DNA from: Bradyrhizobium embrapense
GTDB taxonomy: Bacteria > Pseudomonadota > Alphaproteobacteria > Rhizobiales > Xanthobacteraceae
DNA: 62,650 nt
Direction: 5' to 3'
Assembly (NCBI RefSeq): GCF_001189235.2
Contig: NZ_LFIP02000007.1
Span: 1 to 62,650 of the forward strand
The notes beneath the pieces are model-generated. The model saw nothing but the letters and a program-made list of their open reading frames with translations. It ran no database searches and was not told where the DNA came from. Shown here one piece after another: positions 44,741 through 52,370 of the stretch. The translations under genes were made by a program, and so were the position numbers. The stretch's first letter is position 1, and each line of letters begins with the position of its first letter.

Positions 44741-45214
44741 GATGCTCACGGCGTGACGATGCCAGATTGCGGCGGCGGAACATACCGATTACGGAAAAGA
44801 CGAATGTCCCGTGCGCCTCCCGGCCCCCGCACGACTGTACAGGCCACACTATTGATCTCGATGGTCGTCTGTCGCTGGTTCGGCAGTAAGCCGTCTGACG
44901 TAACTGAAGAATCAGGGAAGCAGGGGACGGTTGATCGCGATGGACCCAGTTCGGCCCGACGACAGGGCCGAAGTCCAGATGCCCGGAGCCATTCATCGGC
45001 CCTGTTATTGCGCGATCCAGTCGCTGGTGATGGCGTGAAGGCTCGGCGGAAGACGAAGGTCCGGCGGCTTCTTGATTCTGAAAGCCGAGTCCGCGCAACG
45101 GATCCACGACAGACGGCTCGGCTTGATGGCCGCGCTGCATTGCGAATACGTGGGCGACTTCGCGTACCGTTGAGTCGTCGCTGCGTACTCTGTCTCGGGG
45201 CGGCACCGGTCGAG
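44741..45214. other. Stretch with a possible effector tail, no intact gene
   Basis: One minus-strand frame (45368 to about 44950) has natural composition at first: NSFDNSIESRDDTSDSVGFT, ASEEDLRRQRAILELTRPVP, DSTVREVAHVFAMQRGHQ. It is probably the distal part of the broken gene at 45215-45919 in another frame. Nothing else is recognised. Confidence 0.35.
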
Positions 45215-45919
45215 TCAACTCGAGGATGGCGCGCTGGCGACGCAGGTCCTCCTCTGAAGCAGTGAAACCCACACTGTCGCTGGTATCATCTCGGCTCTCG
45301 ATGGAGTTATCGAAACTGTTGACGGTGTCGTGCCGACGCCGCAGGTCCTGGGCCCCTTGAGGACGCACAGGCTCGACGGGAAATGACGATGCGGCTTGCT
45401 GACCCGAGTGGTCGGTTCACGGGCGATATCATGCCGCACAAAGCGAGGATCGTCGGGCAACGCAAGCAGCAACCGCTCCGCCGAAGCTCCCTGCCTATTG
45501 GCGGCCCACCGCTCAAGGCACCACTGCCTATATTCGTTCGGAGGCAATACCGCCCGAGCTATCCAAAATGCCGTTGCGGTCGACAATCCCGGTAAGGCGG
45601 TCGGTAGGACGACCCTGCGACGGATTTCGCACAAGACGAGGACCGTCGCGCAACGCAGACTCACGATAGGGAGGATTCAAGCGAAACTCGGGCGACGTTC
45701 CCCTATCCCGGCCAGCACCGCGCGAAACTCCTGCGACATACTGCCCAGGGAATTGTCGCCCGCGTTGGATGATCCGACTCTTCTCAGCGCGACTGGTTGC
45801 TGGCGAAACTCCGTTGGATCGGCTGATGGAGAGGCTTCCGTTCTCGGGTGCTGGATTTCTTCATCCTCGATGATTGTTGGCATAGCGTGCGTAGACAAAG
45901 CTCGTTCGATAGAAGCCAT
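45215..45919 (-). pseudogene. Broken gene, possible former type III effector
   Basis: ATG 45917-45919 with a GGGAG ribosome site opens MASIERALSTHAMPTIIEDE, a Ser/Thr-rich N-terminus as in secreted effectors. It is stopped by TGA at 45677. The same frame reopens at once and contains NEYRQWCLERWAANRQGASA and ERLLLALPDDPRFVRHDIAR before ending at 45215. Parts of a coherent protein also appear in the other frames (YRESALRDGPRLVRNPSQGR; and beyond 45368). No family is recognised. A tts-box-like sequence 60 bp upstream supports the effector idea, but only weakly. Confidence 0.35.
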
Positions 45920-45978
45920 ACCTAGTCTCCCGGAGAACCGCCAAAGCCGGCTTTCGATAGCGGTAGACTGCCGAGCTT

Positions 45979-45996
45979 AGCTTACAGGATGCTGAC
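45979..45996 (-). promoter_or_regulatory. tts-box-like sequence (TtsI target)
   Basis: On the minus strand GTCAGCATCCTGTAAGCT has the exact 18 nt spacing of the tts-box core GTCAGCTT-N-TCGAAAGCT and keeps both ends (GTCAGC and AAGCT), but only about 13 of 18 positions fit. It lies 60 bp before the ATG of the broken gene. It is either a decayed or a chance match. Confidence 0.3.
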
Positions 45997-46303
45997 AAGC
46001 TCCACGACAAAGGCGGTGCCTGCCTTGAGACGACTCCAGACGTGCGAACTTAAAGCCGCCCGTCGCGCGCGTCCATCTCCCCGGCCGGGGACTTCGGCGA
46101 CTTCAGCAGCGCAGATCCTGTATCGCCACAGGTAAGACAACAACTTCGCGAATTTACCCCAAATCTCCTAAACGATGACCACACAAGAGAGATTAGATGA
46201 AGCCGCGCTGAACGTTCGCTTAACGCGACGCAAGCGGCGCAGGCGGGCGGCGTGGCGTCGAGCCAAAATCGCTCCGTCAAGCAAATCGATCCAGGAGACG
46301 TGA

Positions 46304-46600
46304 ATGAAATTGGTGAAGACCTCCGTATTCGCATGCGGCCTTGCGGCTTTCCTTGTTTACCCAGTCATTGCGCAAAGCCTTGCCGCAGATGCCAAGGCTC
46401 GCAAAGGCGAAGCATCAAGCGTACAGAGCGGGATAAGCGATGATGACGACCCGTCGCCTAAGCTCAGGGCCGCTGGCGCAAAAGCGGGCAGGAAGTCGAC
46501 CAAGGGCGCAAAGAATGCAGACGACGGCAACGCGTCCGACAATGAAGCAGTTGACGACCCTGCGTCCAACAGCACGCCGATAGGCAGCAAGCGGCACTGA
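46304..46600 (+). CDS. Small exported charged protein
   Basis: 98 residues. A good signal peptide (KTSVFACGLAAFLVYPVIAQ, cut near AQSLAA) is followed by a low-complexity mature part rich in Asp, Lys, Ala and Ser (ISDDDDPSPKLRAAGAKAGR, then KGAKNADDGNASDNEAVDDP). AGGAG lies 7 bases before the ATG. No family. It is convergent with the rhizobitoxine operon. Confidence 0.65.
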   Translation: MKLVKTSVFACGLAAFLVYPVIAQSLAADAKARKGEASSVQSGISDDDDPSPKLRAAGAKAGRKSTKGAKNADDGNASDNEAVDDPASNSTPIGSKRH

Positions 46601-46619
46601 CGCGAAGACCTGTTGGGTC

Positions 46620-46648
46620 AACCTCCGGTCGCCCTGCGGCCGGAGGTT
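46620..46648. terminator. Bidirectional hairpin after the small exported protein
   Basis: AACCTCCGGTC (46620-46630) and GGCCGGAGGTT (46638-46648) pair at 10 of 11 positions around a 7 nt loop. It lies 20 bp after the stop at 46600 and about 170 bp beyond the end of the convergent rtx operon. Confidence 0.6.
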
Positions 46649-46817
46649 CAGTTGAAGCGCAACAAGATGGATAGCAGGATTGGGATGGTTGCCAGCTTCC
46701 AAGAACACGGCGAAGGAAGGAAGGGTCCAGGCGTGAACTTCCGCGGCTGTCCCGGACGGACGCCCAGGCCCTGACCAACCGCGGCGCAACGGCGGCAATC
46801 CTCAATAGCGCGAACAG

Positions 46818-48152
46818 CTAGATGATCTCGAAGTACCGCCGACGTTCAAAGTCAGTCACCCGATGTTGAACGGCCTCCCACTCCCAGCGCCGGGAGCAGG
46901 AAAAGGCCTCGACAAACCTTTCTCCGAACACATCATTGGCCGCCGGCGACTGTGCAAACCGATATGTTGCCTCCGACAGGCTTTGAGGCAGCCTTCCGAA
47001 GCGCGGACACATTTCCATGCTTGCGTCACCGACGATCGAAGCCGGCAAGTCCGCATCGGTCTCGACGCCCAGCACACCCGAACCGATAGCACATGAGAGA
47101 GCGAGATATGGGTTCATGTCTGCACCAGCCAGCCTGTACTCGAGGCGATGTGAAAACGGCTCTCCCGGAATGGCCCGCACCGCGCAGGAGCGGTTGTCAA
47201 TTCCCCAGCTTGGGCAGACCGGCGCCCAGTAGCCGGGGACCAATCTCTTGTAGCTATTGAAGTTCGGCGCGGCGAGGACACAGAACTCATTCATGTAATT
47301 CAGTTGTCCGCCGACAAAATGCCTCATGATCTTTGAGACGTTGCCAAACGCGTTACTATCGTAAAACGCATTCTGGCCGTCCGAGAACACCGAGATGTGA
47401 ATATGGCCCGACTGGCCGGGCCAATCCTCACGAACCTTGGCCATGAATGTTGCCATCATGCCTTTCGTCTGCGCCCAGGCTTTTATCATTGCCTTGAAGA
47501 TGATCGCTCGATCCGCAGCTTCCAGGGCATCACAATGATGAAGTGATGCTTCAATCACGCCCGGCCCTGTCTCGAAGTGCAAGCCGCTGAGAGGTATTCT
47601 GGCCTTCTCACAAAGCGCCAAGATCTCGCCGAACAGCTCCTGGTGCGCGACAGAGCGCGCAATCGAGTAACCGAAAGGCCCTCGCGTGAACGGAGCCCAT
47701 TGGCCGAACGGTTTGTCCTCAATCGTGTCGGCGTTCTCATTGAACAGCATGAACTCGAACTCGAACCCGGCCGTGCAGCCGTATCCGTGATCAGCTGCCC
47801 TTTTCAGGACTTTGCGCAGGATACCTCGCGGGCAGATGTCCTCATGTGCGCCCATAAACTCGGCAAGGTAGAGATCCTGATCGCCGAGATAAGACACCAA
47901 ACGGCCGGTGCCAGACAGAACACGCAGATCGGCATCTCCGAATGCTGAGAGTGGCTTTTGCGTGAATCCTTCGGGAATGAGGCGGTCCGCACAATCCCAC
48001 GCCAGCACCGCTTCAGAGAACTTGACGATCTTGTCTCCATTCGAGAGATCTTCACCCAGGACGTGCTTACCTCGAAGGATACCGTCAAAGTCGCTCACGC
48101 CAATCATCGCCGCACGAGCTGAGTTCGTGCGCGCCACACGGATGGCGGTCAT
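46818..48152 (-). CDS. rtxG: Glutamine synthetase-like ligase, last gene of the rhizobitoxine operon
   Basis: 444 residues of the class I glutamine synthetase fold. Catalytic-domain blocks are present: GFEFEFMLFNENADTIED (metal Glu), HFETGPGVIEASLHHCDALE, GQSGHIHISVFSDGQNAFYD (metal His) and SWGIDNRSCAVRAIPGEP (ATP and substrate Arg). It lacks the tyrosine adenylylation loop of GlnA, and resembles gamma-glutamyl-amine or -amino-acid ligases. I infer that it joins glutamate to rhizobitoxine or an intermediate. ATGA overlap with the preceding gene. Confidence 0.78.
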   Translation of the reverse strand: MTAIRVARTNSARAAMIGVSDFDGILRGKHVLGEDLSNGDKIVKFSEAVLAWDCADRLIPEGFTQKPLSAFGDADLRVLSGTGRLVSYLGDQDLYLAEFMGAHEDICPRGILRKVLKRAADHGYGCTAGFEFEFMLFNENADTIEDKPFGQWAPFTRGPFGYSIARSVAHQELFGEILALCEKARIPLSGLHFETGPGVIEASLHHCDALEAADRAIIFKAMIKAWAQTKGMMATFMAKVREDWPGQSGHIHISVFSDGQNAFYDSNAFGNVSKIMRHFVGGQLNYMNEFCVLAAPNFNSYKRLVPGYWAPVCPSWGIDNRSCAVRAIPGEPFSHRLEYRLAGADMNPYLALSCAIGSGVLGVETDADLPASIVGDASMEMCPRFGRLPQSLSEATYRFAQSPAANDVFGERFVEAFSCSRRWEWEAVQHRVTDFERRRYFEII

Positions 48153-49438
48153 TCGCCGCCTTCCTGCGCCATCAGATCGAACACCTGGTTCATCCGCAGC
48201 GCACGCAATTGGCGATAGTCATCCTCAAGCTGTGCCAGGTCGTTATTGACGAGGTACACGATGCCTGGTGTGGACACCAGGTCGATCGTCGGGACCAGCT
48301 TTTGGCCTATGGGAACGAATGCGATGGCATCCGCAAAGCTCGAGAGGTGACGGATTGCATCCAATCCGGAGTAACCGGCAACGACACCGCTCATATCGGA
48401 GATCAACGAGACGCACAGTGCATGAGCCTGTCGCTTGTAGGCCCCACGCAACCTCATACACTCACCAAATTCCTTGGGATTTGCGTACCGCCAGGCCGTC
48501 AGCGACATATGATTGTCACCCAACGCCATGGTCCTGGCCTTTGCCGACATGGTTCCTTGCAGTCTCGCTCCGAAATCAACCAAAACTGGTCCGCGATCAT
48601 CGACGATGATCTCCGCATGCGCTGGTCCGTTGACGATCTGAAGTGCCTGCAACGCACGCACAAGATAATCGGACAACTCCAGAACGATTGGCTCCCTGGA
48701 TCCGAGCAACCACTCGCGTGAGCAGACCGACGATGCGCCCTCGACGGGAACGGTCTCATAAGTCCAGGCCTCGGTGATGAACGCTTCTCCATCGATCGAG
48801 ACGGCATTTACGGTATATTGCTGACCGTTTATTTTCTCCTGTGCAAGCGCCAGTTCATTGAACGCTCCGACCCGGTTCGTCTTTCCGACGATGGCAGCCA
48901 GAGCGCGCTCGACATCCGCATCAGCCGAGCAGAAGAACACGTCCTCCGTGCCTGTGCTATTTAGTGGCTTGATCACGATCTCATCGAAGTTCTCTTGACG
49001 TTTCCAGCTAGCGATTTCAACGGCATTGTCAGACACGACCTGCCTGATCGATCGCACGCCTGCTGCGGCCAACGCTTCGGACATCCGCGATTTATCACGC
49101 CGGGCGGCTGACAGAGCCGTCCCATTCGAAGGCAACCCCAGCCGTTCCGAGATGGAATCGGCGAGCTCAACTCCGGTCTCAGACCCCGCTATAACGAACT
49201 CCAGCTCCCTGCCGCGGAGGGCCTGAAGATGAAATTCGACGATCTCGTCGTGGGCCATGCATTCGTGGGGACGAATGACTTCATCGTACAGGTCCGCGTC
49301 GAAATGCGACTGGAAGATGGCCGGGATCTGTGCAGCCGACATCACGTGCACCGTTCCAATTCCGTACCGCCTGAACTCTTCAGGTAGAAATCGGCCAGTC
49401 GAATATGCATCGACGATTACACATTTGCGTTCGTTCAT
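48149..49438 (-). CDS. rtxF: ATP-grasp ligase of the rhizobitoxine operon
   Basis: 429 residues from MNERKCVIVDAYSTGRFLPE. There is an N-terminal preATP-grasp domain (FVIAGSETGVELADSISERL), then ATP-binding Lys in FDEIVIKPLNSTGTEDVFFC and the metal/ATP site GPAHAEIIVDDRGPVLVDFG ARLQG. It resembles amino-acid ligases of the BacD/carbamoyl-phosphate-like group, which form peptide or amide bonds. Its exact reaction is unknown. Overlaps the next gene and the preceding gene by 4 bp. Gene letter assigned from operon order. Confidence 0.75.
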   Translation of the reverse strand: MNERKCVIVDAYSTGRFLPEEFRRYGIGTVHVMSAAQIPAIFQSHFDADLYDEVIRPHECMAHDEIVEFHLQALRGRELEFVIAGSETGVELADSISERLGLPSNGTALSAARRDKSRMSEALAAAGVRSIRQVVSDNAVEIASWKRQENFDEIVIKPLNSTGTEDVFFCSADADVERALAAIVGKTNRVGAFNELALAQEKINGQQYTVNAVSIDGEAFITEAWTYETVPVEGASSVCSREWLLGSREPIVLELSDYLVRALQALQIVNGPAHAEIIVDDRGPVLVDFGARLQGTMSAKARTMALGDNHMSLTAWRYANPKEFGECMRLRGAYKRQAHALCVSLISDMSGVVAGYSGLDAIRHLSSFADAIAFVPIGQKLVPTIDLVSTPGIVYLVNNDLAQLEDDYRQLRALRMNQVFDLMAQEGGE

Positions 49439-50457
49439 GCGGTCCTCCGATATTGCGAGTAGACGTTGCCGACAGCGACAATCGTGATGAGAACATTTCC
49501 AATGAACGTGTGGAGCGAAGGCACGATACGAGAATCGAAGTACTGGAACAGGAACGTGATGACAGGGGCGGTGGACAGCACCATGTTGACGGTGAAGGGC
49601 TCGACGCGGCGGATGCCCTCCTGGATCAAAAGCAACGGAACAATGATCGTGGAAAGCCCAATCGCTGCGATCGCAGGCCAATGCTGCGAGATCTCAAGCA
49701 CGATGGAGGAATAGTCGACCAGTCCCAGCAATAGGAAAATCGTTCCATAGAACCGATGCGCCAACACTTGTCGGCCGGAAAACCCGCAATCGAATAGTAG
49801 TTTGACCAGTATATTTGTGAGCGCCAGCGATAGGCCCGCCACGATTGCGAGGACGATGCCGAAGGACGATTGCGGTCCCCACTGCACACCCGCATTGCCG
49901 CTGACCGAGATCCAGATCATATAGCCGCCAATCATCGCAATCGTAACGCTCACGACGATGTCGGTTGCTGGCGGGATACCCTTCCGCCTGATCAGCGCAT
50001 TCAACCACACCGTTGCGGCGGGTCCTATCGCCACCATGAACGCGACGACGATCGCAGGCTCGGCGTATTTCAGGCCGACAAATAATCCGATCCAGCTGAC
50101 CGCGGTCACGAGATTGAGCGACACAAAAGCGACGAGCGCTGGCTTCGTCACTCGTGCCTTGCCCGTCCCGTGACCAGCGAGCAGATTGAACGACAGACAT
50201 ACCGCAGCAAAGGACACCAACAGAGCGACGAACAGGTCTGCCTGCTGAAAATACGATGCCGCATACACCTCTCCTGCCGCGCTCAGGACGACGTAAAGCG
50301 CCACGAAGAGAACTCCCAGAGCGAAGCGGCTTGTCGATCGTCCGCCGTTCGTTCGAGGTTGCTGTGGCGCAGCACGCAGCCCGAACCATGCCGGCGCGTC
50401 GGTTTCGACGAACTCCTTTTTCGATCTAGGCGGACCGCGTTTGGTTTGAAATGTCAC
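49435..50457 (-). CDS. rtxE: DMT/EamA-family exporter of the rhizobitoxine operon
   Basis: 340 residues from a GTG start that overlaps the stop of the C26 gene (GTGA). After a basic, proline-rich N-terminus of about 45 residues come ten hydrophobic segments, for example FALGVLFVALYVVLSAAGEV and PAIVVAFMVAIGPAATVWLN. This is the EamA drug/metabolite pattern. Probable role: export of rhizobitoxine or a conjugate. Gene letter assigned from operon order. Confidence 0.75.
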   Translation of the reverse strand: MTFQTKRGPPRSKKEFVETDAPAWFGLRAAPQQPRTNGGRSTSRFALGVLFVALYVVLSAAGEVYAASYFQQADLFVALLVSFAAVCLSFNLLAGHGTGKARVTKPALVAFVSLNLVTAVSWIGLFVGLKYAEPAIVVAFMVAIGPAATVWLNALIRRKGIPPATDIVVSVTIAMIGGYMIWISVSGNAGVQWGPQSSFGIVLAIVAGLSLALTNILVKLLFDCGFSGRQVLAHRFYGTIFLLLGLVDYSSIVLEISQHWPAIAAIGLSTIIVPLLLIQEGIRRVEPFTVNMVLSTAPVITFLFQYFDSRIVPSLHTFIGNVLITIVAVGNVYSQYRRTA

Positions 50458-51284
50458 TGTCCACCTCTCGTGCTTCTTTGTTCGGCGTACGCAACACACG
50501 CCTCTCCGAACGCCGTGAATAGTCGCTTGCTCAGCAGATCGGTCGAGGCGTGCCATTCGGGGTGCCATTGCACGGCGATCTGCAGCGTCGGCGCGCCCAC
50601 GACCGAAACCGCTTCGACCAGGCCGTCAGGCGCCCACGCCTCCCGTCTTAGGGCGCTGGCGAGCACCTCTATGCCTTGATTGTGAAGGGAGTTGACCTGT
50701 GCTTCGACGGTGCGCGCGATCGGAAAGAGCGCACCGTCGGGACATACCCTGATACTGTGCGCGACATCGTACTGGCGATCTCTCGGGCGGTCTGTCTTCT
50801 CGGCATGCATCTGGCCACTTCCTAGACTCCACGCGCTAAGGGATGAGCGAAGCGTGCCGCCGAAATAGACGTTGAGCTCCTGCAGACCGCGGCAGATGCC
50901 CAGGATCGGCATTCCCTGCGCAATGGCGTTTCTGATCGCTACCCCGGAGAGCCTGTCCCGGGGACGATCACGGATTCCAATCTCGATGTCTTGCTGATCA
51001 GGCCCTGGACAGGACGCAGGCGCCCTCAGAATGGCAGGATCGACGTTGGATTCGTCTCCTGTCAACACGAGCCCGTCGAGAGTCCGCATGATCGCCCGTG
51101 CGGTCTCAACGGACGCATCTTCAGCGTCGATCGTCGGCAATATGACGCAGGCCACGCCCGCATGATGAAGCAGAGCCTTGACGTACTTGCGCCGCAACCA
51201 ATCGCGATGCACTCCATCGACCAACAGACGGTTCGAGGTGATGCCGACCACGGCGCGGGCTTTGTCTGGCCGTTGCAACGTCAC
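50454..51284 (-). CDS. rtxD: Peptidase C26-type gamma-glutamyl hydrolase / glutamine amidotransferase
   Basis: 276 residues of the class I glutamine amidotransferase fold. The nucleophile Cys is in MPILGICRGLQELNVYFGG, the catalytic His-Glu pair in LQIAVQWHPEWHAS, and the N-terminus VVGITSNRL is that of PuuD-like proteins. PuuD cleaves gamma-glutamyl amides. Alongside the synthetase-like gene this suggests removal of a gamma-glutamyl protecting group. The start overlaps the desaturase stop by 4 bp. Confidence 0.78.
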   Translation of the reverse strand: MTLQRPDKARAVVGITSNRLLVDGVHRDWLRRKYVKALLHHAGVACVILPTIDAEDASVETARAIMRTLDGLVLTGDESNVDPAILRAPASCPGPDQQDIEIGIRDRPRDRLSGVAIRNAIAQGMPILGICRGLQELNVYFGGTLRSSLSAWSLGSGQMHAEKTDRPRDRQYDVAHSIRVCPDGALFPIARTVEAQVNSLHNQGIEVLASALRREAWAPDGLVEAVSVVGAPTLQIAVQWHPEWHASTDLLSKRLFTAFGEACVAYAEQRSTRGGQ

Positions 51285-52339
51285 GCGGGTTGTCCGCTCG
51301 TGCTGGCACCGCGCACGGACTGCTCATACAGTCGTCGGTTTCGCTCCTTCAACTGAGTGATGACGCTCGGCTGACCTTGCGGCCCCTTGACGAAGAGCCC
51401 TCCCCAGCTTGCGGCAACCTTTGCGTAAGCCGGATCCTGCATCCTGATTTTCTGGGCTTTGTGCAACAGCCAGAACGGGATGCCAGGCGAGAGGTGATGC
51501 TCGAGGTGATATTCATCCAGGTTTTGCCCAAGGATAGCCCGCTCCAGGAAATTTCCTTTGCGATTCCTTGTCAGATAGACGTTCTGCGTCTCGGTCTCGC
51601 ACATCGGTGAATGCTCGGCGAGTTCAACAAACCAGCCAAGCACCTGGAACGTGGTGAGATAGGGCACGATCCAGAACAGGATCACGATGTGGAGCAGCCC
51701 AAGGGCATATGATCCGCCCAGGATGCAGATCCAGAAGAGATAGAAGCCATATTTGTCGATAAGTATGCCTGAGCGGCTCTCGTCCTCGGCATCCCTGATC
51801 GAAAACCGGTTGGTCCAGAGATACTTCAGGTACGCCACCGTCGCACCGCCAAATATCGGCTTCCAGATCAGGTTGAACGCGTATCGCTCAGGCGGCTGCA
51901 CGTCGTAAACACCGTTGGCCAGGAAGAACTTCAGGTCAGGATCCTTGTCCGGGTCGCCGAGATATGGATGATGCAAATAGACGTGTGAGATCCGGTAGGC
52001 CCAGTGGCGCTGGAACAACGGATAGGCAGCGAACAGAATCCCAAGGACGTAGTTCCAGGTGGTGTTCTTCGCGAGCGTGCGGTGAGCCGCATCATGGGCG
52101 ATCGTCGTCAATCCACGCTGGTAGGCGCCGATCAGAAGGACCGCGAGCGGATACAACCACCATGAGACCGACACGGTCGCGAGCGTGCACGCCGCGATCA
52201 CGACGTAGTCTTTCGCGATATAGGCAGCACCCGTTATGTTATCGGGCCTCAGCTCGGAGAGCTGCCTATTGATTTCGCGACTGAATGGAACGGCCTTATA
52301 GCGTGACGACCTCAGTTTCCAAGCTTCTGGCTGATTCAT
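51281..52339 (-). CDS. rtxC: Dihydrorhizobitoxine desaturase (fatty-acid-desaturase family)
   Basis: 352 residues. The three histidine boxes of membrane desaturases are present: HDAAH (about residue 85), HVYLHH (about 120) and HLEHH (about 285), with hydrophobic segments between them. RtxC is known in B. elkanii to desaturate dihydrorhizobitoxine to rhizobitoxine. The location right after the rtxA fusion gene makes the assignment firm. An AAGGGA site precedes the ATG; the upstream extension of the frame overlaps rtxA. Confidence 0.9.
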   Translation of the reverse strand: MNQPEAWKLRSSRYKAVPFSREINRQLSELRPDNITGAAYIAKDYVVIAACTLATVSVSWWLYPLAVLLIGAYQRGLTTIAHDAAHRTLAKNTTWNYVLGILFAAYPLFQRHWAYRISHVYLHHPYLGDPDKDPDLKFFLANGVYDVQPPERYAFNLIWKPIFGGATVAYLKYLWTNRFSIRDAEDESRSGILIDKYGFYLFWICILGGSYALGLLHIVILFWIVPYLTTFQVLGWFVELAEHSPMCETETQNVYLTRNRKGNFLERAILGQNLDEYHLEHHLSPGIPFWLLHKAQKIRMQDPAYAKVAASWGGLFVKGPQGQPSVITQLKERNRRLYEQSVRGASTSGQPA

Positions 52340-52370
52340 GAGAATCCCTTCCTGATCACTTTCTAGGTTG

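Noticed and set aside
44203..44889. 228-codon plus-strand ORF
   Set aside because: Antisense to the well-supported DUF932 gene and its leader; no recognisable motif.
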